From Candidatus Gastranaerophilales bacterium (GTDB taxonomy: Bacteria > Cyanobacteriota > Vampirovibrionia > Gastranaerophilales > Gastranaerophilaceae): 64,000 nt of DNA. Each line of letters opens with the position of its first letter. The first letter of the stretch is position 1. Under the pieces are notes generated by a model. The model was not told the origin of the DNA and did no database searches. It saw only the letters and a list, made by a program, of their open reading frames with translations. The position numbers were made by a program, and so were the translations under genes. This document shows, one piece after another, positions 49,944 through 58,493 of this stretch. The stretch lies in NCBI GenBank assembly GCA_944326525.1, contig CALVEG010000004.1, positions 62,001 to 126,000 of the forward strand. The letters run 5' to 3'.

Positions 49944-52300
49944 ACTAGCGCAAGAGTTTCAGTATCATCTTCAAGAAGCGATTTCTGAAATAGAGTACAT
50001 TCTTCTGCCATATCCATTACAAGGGCAAATTTAGAATTGTGCAAAACTCCGTCTAAATTTGAAATTCCATTAAATTTAATCGTATAACAATCTGAATTTT
50101 TCTCTAAAATTTCTATAAATCCCGCTTCTTCAAATAAATTAAACATTAATTCTATGAGTTTTATGGATTTGCCAAGATGGCTTGCGCACCTTAAAAGCTC
50201 AACTTTTCCGCCGTTGTTGTTTGCCGCAAATTTAAGCATGCCGGCAAATGTTTTCAAAAATTCTTCATCATCAAAATATTTAATTTCGTAATTCATCAAA
50301 TGCACGCATTTGGGAGAAGTTTCTTCCATAACCCTGTCAAGAGTTTCCCTATCCGCAGGGTAATCAAAAAACATAACCGCATCACAAGCGTGAAGATTTT
50401 CTCTTGAAACACATCTTTCAATCAATGCCTCATAAGGCTTAAGTTTATCTTTTATTGCCTTACTTTCCGCAAAAACAAGAATATTTTGCTTAGAAGTTTT
50501 CACGTAATCGTTAACCTGAGGCAAAATATCAGTTTTCTTGCGATGGTCGTAAATTTTAAATTTTAAAGCTTCTGCCTGATCTTCTTCATCGTCCTTCAAA
50601 TAAGGAGAATGAATATCGTCTACAATAAGCTGTACTGTACGATTTCCTTGATATTCATTAATCTGCGGATGAAATGCAACTTCAAACGGATCACCTTTTG
50701 CAAGCGAAATATCGCCCTCACTCCAGCGTATACAATTAAATTCACTGTTTCCAGAGGTCGCTGTAATTCTTAAGTGGTCTTTATTCTCACCCATAAGTCG
50801 TTTTTCTTTAACGCACAAATTTCTTAATGCAAAAATCGGACTTGGATTCGACGCCCCGAAAGGCTCTAACTTTGAAATTTCCTCAACCAAATCAACCGTA
50901 ATATCGTCAGGTGTAACCTCTAAATCTATACTTACAAAAGGTTTCAAATCCTTTCCCGTTGTCATTTCTTTAATTATTCGATTAAGATTTTCTTTAACAA
51001 GTTTGAAAGGTGTTTTCTCAGGCGAAAAAGACAGCCCTGCCGCCATAGCATGCCCGCCAAATCCGTCCAACATATCTCCGATTGCATTTATCGCATCATA
51101 AAGACAAACTCCCTCAATACTTCTTGCAGAGCAACGAATTTGCTTAGCTTCCTCGTAATATGTCATCAAAAATGTCGGTTTATAATATTTTTCAACTAAT
51201 TTTGATGCTACAATCCCGATAATTCCGACTTTCCATTCAGGGTTAAACAAAATAATCGCAGGATTTTTGTTGCCTTCTTTTTTAACCATTTCATCAGCCT
51301 GCAAAAAAGTTTCCTGACAAAGAGTCTGACGAATCTTGTTAAACTCATTCAAACTTATAACCGCCATTTCTATTTCCTGCGGATTGTCAGAAAGCATAAC
51401 TTTTAATGCAGCCTCAACAGTATCAAGTCTTCCGGAAGCGTTAATTCTCGGCGCAACTCCAAACGCTATCTGCTCTGAAGTAACCCCGCTTGATGGATTG
51501 TATCCTGCACTTTCCAACAAACGCTTAAGCCCTAAATGTTTGCCCTTTGAAATTAAATCCAAGCCCTTTAACACAATATGCCGATTTTCGCCAACCAAAG
51601 GCACAAGATCCGCAACAGTTCCAACTGCTGCGTATGGAAGAATTTCCTGTATAAATTCGGACCTTCCAAACTTATTCAAAAGTGCTTGCGAAACTTTGAA
51701 AGCAACCCCAACTCCGGCTAAGGATGTTAAACTCGTAATTTCTTTTGCAGAAAGACTTTCGTCTAAAGCATTCGGCGCTTTCGGGTTGATTATTGCATAA
51801 GCTTTCGGCAACTCTTCAGGTGCTTCGTGGTGATCGGTTATTATTACGTCAATTTTAAAGCTGTTTATAAAATTAACCGCCTCAACATCACTAATCCCGC
51901 AATCAACAGTAATTATGACTTTCGGCTTAACAGTTGTCATTAATTTTACAAGCGCCTTTGTGTCAAACCCGTGTCCTTGCTTTTCTCTATCAGGTATAAA
52001 ATAATTTACGTCAGCTCCCAAATGCATAAGAGTTCTGTATAAAAGCGAAGTTGAAGTCACTCCGTCTGCATCAAAATCACCCCAAATAATAATCTTTTCT
52101 TTATTTTCAATTGCATCAGATAACCTGTCTACCGCTTTTTGCATATCACAAAAAACATAAGGATCTGAAAGCTTTGTTAATAGCGGATTTAAAAATTCTT
52201 CAACCTCTTTTTCACCTTTAATCCCTCGTGTGGCAAGCAACCTGCCAATTAAAGAAGGCTGATTTATATCACAGTCCTTTATTATCCACTCTTTATGCAT
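49940..52300 (-). CDS. recJ: Single-stranded-DNA-specific exonuclease RecJ
   Basis: The 786-residue enzyme has the DHH motifs WGDFDADGVTST, VDCGISDVEA, ITDHHEAPEE, LAGVGVAFK and the DHHA1 GGHAMAAGLSF, then an OB fold. A C-terminal extension of about 220 residues (from KIYDHRKKTDI on) resembles the RecJ_C region of Firmicutes-type RecJ rather than the shorter E. coli form. It resects 5' ends in recombination and repair. Confidence 0.95.
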   Translation of the reverse strand: MHKEWIIKDCDINQPSLIGRLLATRGIKGEKEVEEFLNPLLTKLSDPYVFCDMQKAVDRLSDAIENKEKIIIWGDFDADGVTSTSLLYRTLMHLGADVNYFIPDREKQGHGFDTKALVKLMTTVKPKVIITVDCGISDVEAVNFINSFKIDVIITDHHEAPEELPKAYAIINPKAPNALDESLSAKEITSLTSLAGVGVAFKVSQALLNKFGRSEFIQEILPYAAVGTVADLVPLVGENRHIVLKGLDLISKGKHLGLKRLLESAGYNPSSGVTSEQIAFGVAPRINASGRLDTVEAALKVMLSDNPQEIEMAVISLNEFNKIRQTLCQETFLQADEMVKKEGNKNPAIILFNPEWKVGIIGIVASKLVEKYYKPTFLMTYYEEAKQIRCSARSIEGVCLYDAINAIGDMLDGFGGHAMAAGLSFSPEKTPFKLVKENLNRIIKEMTTGKDLKPFVSIDLEVTPDDITVDLVEEISKLEPFGASNPSPIFALRNLCVKEKRLMGENKDHLRITATSGNSEFNCIRWSEGDISLAKGDPFEVAFHPQINEYQGNRTVQLIVDDIHSPYLKDDEEDQAEALKFKIYDHRKKTDILPQVNDYVKTSKQNILVFAESKAIKDKLKPYEALIERCVSRENLHACDAVMFFDYPADRETLDRVMEETSPKCVHLMNYEIKYFDDEEFLKTFAGMLKFAANNNGGKVELLRCASHLGKSIKLIELMFNLFEEAGFIEILEKNSDCYTIKFNGISNLDGVLHNSKFALVMDMAEECTLFQKSLLEDDTETLALV

Positions 52301-52526
52301 TTTCCCCTCCGGTAATTAAATAATATCATGAAAATTGCTTCGAGCAATTTAACAATTATGCTTTACAAAAGTTTACATATATGTTATAATCCTCATGTTA
52401 TTGTCCCGCTTGGGTTTTCAGATTTTGGAATTTTAAAAACTGGAAATTAAATTTAAGTTTTATTTAAATTTTGCCGTAAGTGGGTATATAGATAGTAAGT
52501 ATATAGTATCAGGAAGGACTTTTGAA

Positions 52527-52868
52527 ATGTCGATTAACCCCATCGATGACAAAAAAAATGTCACGCTAGACAAAAGTGCAGATTTACCCGAATTTGGCCT
52601 TGCGGATATTGACTTTGAGGCTATTGAACAAAAAGCCAGTATCTTTGTCAAAGACACTAAATTTGTACCGGTTGATGAACAAGTTAAACTTGTTAGCGTC
52701 GAGAAAAACGGAATTATTTATGAAGATGACGGAAAAATGCAATTGGTAAACAGCCAGACAGAACTTGCGGAAAACAAATTGGATGATGATTTTAATCTTT
52801 CAGGATTTTTCGGCGGTTTCTTAGGCAAGAAAAGTATGTTCAGCACAAAGAAAAATAATATCGTCTAA
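52527..52868 (+). CDS. Small acidic hypothetical protein, lineage-type
   Basis: GGAAGGA precedes the ATG. The 113-residue protein is acidic and soluble, opens MSINPIDDKKNV, has a strand-rich middle (FVPVDEQVKLVSVEKNGIIYED) and a Gly/Phe-rich end (LSGFFGGFLGKKSMFS). No family is recognised. The 226 bp upstream contain no gene that I can support. Confidence 0.55.
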   Translation: MSINPIDDKKNVTLDKSADLPEFGLADIDFEAIEQKASIFVKDTKFVPVDEQVKLVSVEKNGIIYEDDGKMQLVNSQTELAENKLDDDFNLSGFFGGFLGKKSMFSTKKNNIV

Positions 52869-52937
52869 TCTTCATAAAAAGTTAGCGCAAAACTCCTCTA
52901 TCTTAAAAGCAGGAGTTCAATTGATCATTTTGTTAAA

Positions 52938-52970
52938 AAACCCTATGAGTATTAATTATTCATAGGGTTT
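52938..52970 (-). terminator. Terminator of the NUDIX-HAD operon
   Basis: On the minus strand AAACCCTATGA pairs with TCATAGGGTTT and is followed by a T run, just after the HAD gene. Confidence 0.85.
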
Positions 52971-52983
52971 CGTGTTATTCAAA

Positions 52984-53790
52984 TTATTTTACACATTCAA
53001 GGCAAAAATGTTCAACTGCTGTTGCCCAACCGTCATTGTCTACGGTATCTGTCACAAAATCTGCACATTCTCTTAGGGCTGGTGTCGAATTTCCCATTGC
53101 AATTTTAATCCCGCCTGCTTTTAAAAGTTCAATATCATTATCCTGATCACCAATAGAAAGAATTTCCTCTTGCTTTATTCCCCACAAATCTTGCAAAAAT
53201 TTTACTGCATTACCTTTTGTTGCATCTTTGTTTGCTATTTCACAAAAATATGGTGTCGATTTGACTGTGTATAAATCAGGAAACATTTTGCCTAAATCAT
53301 TAACCCAGCCTGTCACTCTATCGGGATCATCAAAATCTATCGCAAGAATTTTGTTTACATTTTGAATTTTTAAACTATCAAATTTGCAAATGTGATAGTC
53401 AATAAATCTTGCATCAGTATACTTTCTGATAGTTTCAGAATCCTGTTCAACATAAAGAACATCGTCCATATAAAGGTTAATATGAATATTATTCTCTCTT
53501 GCCCAATCGATAATTTCTAAGGCTCTTTCACTATTCATATCTTTTCTGTAAAGCACTTTATCTGATTTATAAAATTCTTTAATCATTCCGCCCTGATATG
53601 AAACGATAGGCTCTTTTATTCCGAGTTCTTTTGCAATACCAAGTGCTGCACAATGCATTCTGCCTGTTACAAGAACAACTTTTATTCCGGCTTCCTGAAC
53701 TCTCTTTATTGTATCTTTAACGTAAGGGCTGTATTCATAACTCCATTTTAAAAGAGTTCCGTCAACATCAGTTGCAATCATTTTTATCAT
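52984..53790 (-). CDS. Cof-type HAD-superfamily phosphatase
   Basis: I chose ATG 53790 (MIKMIATDVDG), which overlaps the NUDIX stop as TAATG. The 268-residue protein has HAD motif I ATDVDGTLL, motif II VVLVTGR, the type IIB cap, motif III Lys near KDATKGNAV and motif IV IGDQDNDIELL. Family members dephosphorylate sugar phosphates or flavin intermediates; the substrate is open. It is translationally coupled to the NUDIX gene. Confidence 0.92.
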   Translation of the reverse strand: MIKMIATDVDGTLLKWSYEYSPYVKDTIKRVQEAGIKVVLVTGRMHCAALGIAKELGIKEPIVSYQGGMIKEFYKSDKVLYRKDMNSERALEIIDWARENNIHINLYMDDVLYVEQDSETIRKYTDARFIDYHICKFDSLKIQNVNKILAIDFDDPDRVTGWVNDLGKMFPDLYTVKSTPYFCEIANKDATKGNAVKFLQDLWGIKQEEILSIGDQDNDIELLKAGGIKIAMGNSTPALRECADFVTDTVDNDGWATAVEHFCLECVK

Positions 53791-54323
53791 TATTCTATAC
53801 CTCTCATTACTGCACAAACCGTCTTTGCATCAGTAATTTCGTTATTTTTAACCATTTTTACAAGTTCATCAATAGTGTATTCATATTCAACTAAAATTTC
53901 GCCCTCATCAGGATTTTCTCCAACAAACTCAAGGTCTGTAGCTTTATAAAGATACAATTTTTCATCGCTATACCCTGGAGATGTATAAATATAACCTAAA
54001 TCCTGCCAATTTTTAGCGATATAACCCGTTTCCTCCTGCAATTCTCTTTTGGCAGCTTCAAAAGGATCCTCTCCTTTTTCAAGTTTGCCCGCAGGAAGCT
54101 CTAAAATCGCTTGTTTCAAAGGATATCTAAACTGCTTAACCAACAAAACCTTTTTAATCCCGTCTTTTTCGCGGATAGCAAGAATTACAACCCCGCCCGA
54201 ATGCTCTACAATTTCTCTATAAGAAGTCTTGCCGGTCGAAAGCTCAACTTCATCTTTATAAACAGTTATAATCTTGCCGTCATATACAACTTTGCTGACT
54301 AAAGTTTTTTCGATTAGTTCCAT
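53790..54323 (-). CDS. NUDIX hydrolase, ADP-ribose pyrophosphatase-like
   Basis: I chose ATG 54323 (MELIEKTLV) after AAGGTG. The 177-residue enzyme has the Nudix box GKLEKGEDPFEAAKRELQEETGY read in three parts, with REXXEE as RELQEE, and the preceding VLLVKQFRYPL and ILELPAG typical of ADP-ribose pyrophosphatases, plus YTSPGYSDE downstream. It would cleave ADP-ribose to AMP and ribose 5-phosphate. It is coupled to the HAD gene. Confidence 0.93.
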   Translation of the reverse strand: MELIEKTLVSKVVYDGKIITVYKDEVELSTGKTSYREIVEHSGGVVILAIREKDGIKKVLLVKQFRYPLKQAILELPAGKLEKGEDPFEAAKRELQEETGYIAKNWQDLGYIYTSPGYSDEKLYLYKATDLEFVGENPDEGEILVEYEYTIDELVKMVKNNEITDAKTVCAVMRGIE

Positions 54324-54372
54324 ACTCACCTTCTTTTCCAAAATTTTAGCATAAAAAATAAACTTTTTTAAT

Positions 54373-55290
54373 CTAAGCTCTCGGATGAGATTCAGAGTAA
54401 ACTTCTTTCAAATGCTGAGTTGAAACGTGAGTGTAAATTTGGGTGTTAGAAATGCTTGCATGCCCGAGAAGCTCCTGTACAACCCTTAAATCCGCACCGT
54501 TTTCTATCAGGTGAGTCGCAAAACTGTGACGAAATACGTGGGGGGTAACTTTTTTAGGCAATGCAATTTTTTCAACTGTTTCATTAATTACGTTTCGGAT
54601 TGTTTTTGTTTGAAGCCTGTAACCTGTATTATTTATAAAAACCGGTGAACTTTCACTTACGTCCTCAAGCGGAAACCCTTTCGGGATTAAGGCTCTTGCA
54701 GTATTAATGTATCTTTCAAGATAGGACTTTGCTCTGTCTGTCACAAGAATAATTCTTTCCTTCGCACCTTTACCAAAAACTCTTATTTCATTATGCTCAA
54801 GGTTTAAATCTCCAAAATTAAGCCCGCTTAATTCCGAAACACGCATGCCGGTCGCCCAAAGAAGTTCCAATATGGCACGGTTTCTAAACCCTGACGGTGT
54901 CTCCATTTTGACATTATTTAAAATCTCCTCCACCTCATCAGGTGTCAAAAATTTTGGCAAAGATTTCGAGCGTTTTGGAGATGTAAGGTTCATCGCAGGG
55001 TTTGAATCAACTTTTCTTTCACGATAAAGATATTTATAAAACGTTCTAATTGACGCAATTTTTCTTGCAATAGTATTTTTTTTGTAATTAAACTTTTGTA
55101 TAAAATGTAAATATTCCCTAACTTTAGAAAAATTCACATCCTCACATGACTCTTCACCAATCCATAGCAAAAAGTCTAAAACATCCGCACAATAAGCCTT
55201 TGCAGTATGTTTAGAAAAGTTTTTTTCAACAATTATGTACGATTTGAAGTCTTCCAAATCCTGTTTTGAACTTGAATTTAAACCCATCAT
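54373..55290 (-). CDS. Tyrosine recombinase XerC/XerD family
   Basis: I chose ATG 55290 after AAGG; TATAAT lies about 30 bases upstream, so the longer frame is promoter. The 305-residue protein has a SAM-like core-binding domain (SYIIVEKNFSKHTAKAY) and the catalytic set: Arg in ATGMRVSEL, Lys in FGKGAKER, HVFRHSFATHL with His and Arg, LGHAS His, and nucleophile Tyr in TQIYTHVS. Size and chromosomal setting fit the dimer-resolving XerC or XerD, not a phage integrase. Which of the two is unclear. Confidence 0.92.
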   Translation of the reverse strand: MMGLNSSSKQDLEDFKSYIIVEKNFSKHTAKAYCADVLDFLLWIGEESCEDVNFSKVREYLHFIQKFNYKKNTIARKIASIRTFYKYLYRERKVDSNPAMNLTSPKRSKSLPKFLTPDEVEEILNNVKMETPSGFRNRAILELLWATGMRVSELSGLNFGDLNLEHNEIRVFGKGAKERIILVTDRAKSYLERYINTARALIPKGFPLEDVSESSPVFINNTGYRLQTKTIRNVINETVEKIALPKKVTPHVFRHSFATHLIENGADLRVVQELLGHASISNTQIYTHVSTQHLKEVYSESHPRA

Positions 55291-55391
55291 TTGCCTTATT
55301 GCTTTTTTATCAAAGATATTATACAATAACATTAAAAGTTTTAGAATAGTTAGAGTCGTATTTAAACAAAATTTGTAAAGCAGGAGATAAG

Positions 55392-57200
55392 ATGAATTGT
55401 AAAAAAGTATTAATTGCTTCAATGATTTTCGCAAATATCCTATGTGCATCCAATGCTTACGCTGCTCAGGAATTACAGGCGCAAGTCACAAAAGCCCAAA
55501 AAAGTTACACAAGTATTGAAAAGTTGATTGAATACAATCACTATGAAGAGGCTGACAAAAAAATCAGCGAATTATTAAATAAAAAACCGGATGATATTGA
55601 ACTTTTAGCACTCAGATGTATTTCAAGAGCTAAACAGCACAAGCTAGCTCCGGCTCAAGAAGAACTTGACAGGCTTATGCCTAAATACCCTAACAATGCA
55701 CAACTTCATTATGCACAGGGTATAGTTTATTTGATGAGAACAACTTCTTCTGACGTTACGTACATCAGAGATACAAGAAATTTAATTGAAAATGCGATAA
55801 AAGAATTTGTAGCTGCCGTAAATGCTGACAGCAATTACTATCAAGCTTATAACGCAATGGGTGTTGCAACTTTGAGGCTCGGTAACAGAAAAGATGCCAG
55901 AGAACTTTTCCAAGTTGCACTTCAGATTAACCCACAATATGCAACTGCTTATGACAACATAGGTAACCTTGAACTTATTGAAGGAAATCTTACCGAAGCT
56001 GAAGACTACTTTAACAAATCTCTAAAACTTAATTCGCATAACCCCACAACAATGTACCACTTAGGACAGGTTGCAGTTCGTCAGCGTGATTTTAACAAGG
56101 CTCTTACTTGGCTTAACCACTCAATCCACATGCACCCGATGTCATCACCTGCTTTGACATTACAAGGTGAATGCTATTTGATTCAAGGTAACCAAGCCGC
56201 TGCAATTAATTCTTTCAAAAAAGCAATTACCGTAAAACCTGAAAACTCACGTCCTTATGTAAACCTTGCAAATATTTACGAAAGACGTGCAGATGAAGAA
56301 TTTGCTATGGAACAGTTGAAAACCGTTCTTACAATTAACCCTAATTATGTTGACGGTATTATGAGAGTTGCCGATATGTCACTTCATACAAGAAAATATG
56401 AACAAGCACTTGATTATTACACAAGACTGCTTGATGACAGCAAATACGGCGATCGTGCTATTATCGGACTTGCAAATACATACTATGAAATGTCAAAAGA
56501 CCGTGCTGACAGCGATAGCATGACAACTAATAAAGAATTATATTTGGCTTATGAATACATCAACAAAGCAATCGAAAGAACTCCGGATGATTTGGAACTT
56601 CACCTTGCAAAAATTAAACTTGCAAGATTAACTCATCAGCTTCCAATGTCAACAGAAAGCTTGAATTACATTGTTCAATCTGCTTCAAACAGCCTTATGG
56701 ATAGTGTAATCAAAGGTGAAGCTTACTTGACACTAGGCAGAGAAAAAGATGCTGTTTATACATTTGAAAACGCAATTAACTTTGCAGATGAAATTGATGA
56801 TCAATTGTACTTGGCAGAAATTCTTGTACACAACAAACAGTTCAGAACTGCCCGTTTAGCTTTGAAAAAAGCTCTAATGCAGGATCCTGATAATGTAATT
56901 GCTAAAAATAGCCTTGCATACATTGATCTTTGTGAAACTAAATCAAACGAATTCTTTGATGTTGCTCAAAGACAATATGCAGAAAAGAATTACGCATCAG
57001 CAATTGAATACTGCAACCGTGCAATTGACTTCTACCACAACAGCGGTCCGATTGCTAAGTTAAAAGCAATGTCTTACGAAGCTGAAGGTAACTATCAAGG
57101 TGCTATCAAATATTATAACCAGTACCTTGCATATACCCCGAATGCAACAGACAGAGAAGCAATTCTCAAGAAAATGAGTAAATTTCAATCAAAAATGTAA
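55392..57200 (+). CDS. Exported TPR-repeat protein
   Basis: GGAG precedes the ATG. The 602-residue protein has a signal peptide (KVLIASMIFANILCASNAYA) and then about a dozen tetratricopeptide repeats to the end, for example YYQAYNAMGVATLRLGN, ATAYDNIGNLELIEGN, PTTMYHLGQVAVRQRD and AIEYCNRAIDFYHNSG. It is a periplasmic or outer-membrane-associated scaffold for protein contacts, perhaps for envelope assembly. It is divergent from the Xer gene and followed by a hairpin. Confidence 0.88.
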   Translation: MNCKKVLIASMIFANILCASNAYAAQELQAQVTKAQKSYTSIEKLIEYNHYEEADKKISELLNKKPDDIELLALRCISRAKQHKLAPAQEELDRLMPKYPNNAQLHYAQGIVYLMRTTSSDVTYIRDTRNLIENAIKEFVAAVNADSNYYQAYNAMGVATLRLGNRKDARELFQVALQINPQYATAYDNIGNLELIEGNLTEAEDYFNKSLKLNSHNPTTMYHLGQVAVRQRDFNKALTWLNHSIHMHPMSSPALTLQGECYLIQGNQAAAINSFKKAITVKPENSRPYVNLANIYERRADEEFAMEQLKTVLTINPNYVDGIMRVADMSLHTRKYEQALDYYTRLLDDSKYGDRAIIGLANTYYEMSKDRADSDSMTTNKELYLAYEYINKAIERTPDDLELHLAKIKLARLTHQLPMSTESLNYIVQSASNSLMDSVIKGEAYLTLGREKDAVYTFENAINFADEIDDQLYLAEILVHNKQFRTARLALKKALMQDPDNVIAKNSLAYIDLCETKSNEFFDVAQRQYAEKNYASAIEYCNRAIDFYHNSGPIAKLKAMSYEAEGNYQGAIKYYNQYLAYTPNATDREAILKKMSKFQSKM

Positions 57201-57210
57201 TAAATTATAA

Positions 57211-57239
57211 CGGGTTTCGTGAATTTTTTACGAAACCCG
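57211..57239 (+). terminator. Hairpin after the TPR gene
   Basis: CGGGTTTCGT pairs with ACGAAACCCG around a T-rich loop; the tail lacks a T run. Confidence 0.6.
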
Positions 57240-57309
57240 CTTAAAATAAAATCAGAAAAGAAACCATTAGGGATATTTAACCGGATTTAAGAACTAAGCT
57301 GGAATAGCT

Positions 57310-57573
57310 ATGCAAACAAAGAAAAAATTTGACATCAGAAAGACATTTGAAATATTTTTGCGTGAACCTTTAAGCATATTAAAAGTAGGTTTGTTTCAGA
57401 TTGTGCATCTTGAAACAAATATCTTTAACCAAAAAGCCGTAAATGTTGATTTTTTGGATGATAAAACCCAAATTACGGTTGTAAATAATGAAAAAATGTA
57501 TAATTTATTTCAGACGGTTTTACTTAAAAGACGCCTAAAAGAGCAGCAGGAAAAGGCACTTTCTACAAGGTAA
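57310..57573 (+). CDS. Small hypothetical protein upstream of engB
   Basis: The 87-residue protein is basic at both ends (MQTKKKFDIRKTFEIF; LLKRRLKEQQEKAL) with a central strand region (VNVDFLDDKTQITVVNNEKMY). It lies 25 bp ahead of the engB GTPase gene and is probably cotranscribed. No family is recognised. The ribosome site is poor. Confidence 0.55.
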   Translation: MQTKKKFDIRKTFEIFLREPLSILKVGLFQIVHLETNIFNQKAVNVDFLDDKTQITVVNNEKMYNLFQTVLLKRRLKEQQEKALSTR

Positions 57574-57598
57574 TTAATAAAGGCAAGTTGGAGGAAGG

Positions 57599-58165
57599 AT
57601 GAAATTTTTACAGGCTGAATTTATAATAAGTGCTGAAAAACTAAGTCAGTGTCCTGATTTCACGTTGCCCGAATTTCCGCTTCTCGGGCGGTCAAATGTC
57701 GGGAAAAGCTCATTTATAAACGGACTTACAAATCGCAAAAACCTTGCAAAAACTTCAAACACTCCCGGAAAAACCAGACTTATTAATTTTTTCAATTTTT
57801 CAGATAAATTTACAATAGCGGACTTGCCGGGATATGGTTACGCAAAAGTATCAAAAGAAGCACAAAATCGCTGGCAAAAATATTTGGAAGAATATCTTCT
57901 TAACCGCAAACAAATAAAATCTTTAATCCAACTGATTGACGCACGCCACGATGTTCAGAAAAACGATTTGCAGATGAGAGAGTGGGTAAAGGCTTATAAT
58001 TTGCCAATAGTGACGATTTTAACCAAAATGGATTATGTTCCAAAATCAAAAACCCTGAGCGTTGTTAAAAAAATCGAAAAAGAACTTGGCGGAATTGTTT
58101 TACCCTTCAGCGCCGTCGACAACAGGTATAATGAAAAAGTTTTCGAATTTCTTTTAGGAGAATGA
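57599..58165 (+). CDS. engB: Ribosome-biogenesis GTPase EngB/YsxC
   Basis: The 188-residue GTPase has G1 GRSNVGKSSF, the G2 region TSNTPGKTRLINFF, G3 DLPGYGYAKV, G4 LTKMDYV and G5 PFSAVDNRY. It helps mature the 50S subunit. GGAGGA precedes the ATG. It ends in TGA directly followed by TAA, a tandem stop. Confidence 0.96.
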   Translation: MKFLQAEFIISAEKLSQCPDFTLPEFPLLGRSNVGKSSFINGLTNRKNLAKTSNTPGKTRLINFFNFSDKFTIADLPGYGYAKVSKEAQNRWQKYLEEYLLNRKQIKSLIQLIDARHDVQKNDLQMREWVKAYNLPIVTILTKMDYVPKSKTLSVVKKIEKELGGIVLPFSAVDNRYNEKVFEFLLGE

Positions 58166-58493
58166 TAAATTTGCGTGCAAATTTAATTTAGTATTTAGTT
58201 CCGACGCACCGAAAATAATGATATATAAAAAGTCCTCCGGACGGGGCACTTTTTATAGAAAAAGTGCCTCAAAACCATCGACACGCTTTCGTTCGCTAAT
58301 AATAAGCTAAGCTCAAGATTAAAACCGTCTAACTCGCTTCGCTCAAACAAAGACGGCTTCGTTGTCCTTTCGTTTGCTATTATTGCTCACTCCGCTATCG
58401 TCGCATTTCTTATTTTTATGAATTATTGTATTTTTTATTGGAAAATGCGTCGTTCCGACGCTCCGCACTTAATTGCAAAAATTATTTATAAAC
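58166..58493. other. Gene-free spacer rich in hairpins
   Basis: No gene is supported. It holds GCACTTTTTATAGAAAAAGTGC-type pairing (about 58244-58266), a CCGTCT...AGACGG stem around CTCGCTTCGCTC, two related TTTCGTT(C/T)GCTA strings, and repeat copy 3. Confidence 0.6.
58379..58461 (-). repeat. Dispersed intergenic repeat, copy 3
   Basis: On the minus strand, a perfect GCGTCG-GAA-CGACGC hairpin (58461-58447), 42 bp, then the conserved block (58404-58379; core ATAGCGGAGTGAGCA). The linker shares TTCCAAT and CAATAAT with copy 1. Confidence 0.75.

Noticed and set aside
51336-51800. 154-codon plus-strand ORF inside recJ
   Set aside because: Antisense to conserved RecJ motifs; no start signal.
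54373-55290. Tyrosine recombinase as a sign of another mobile element
   Set aside because: Size, motifs and core neighbours fit the chromosomal XerC/XerD dimer-resolution enzyme; no att-like repeats are nearby.
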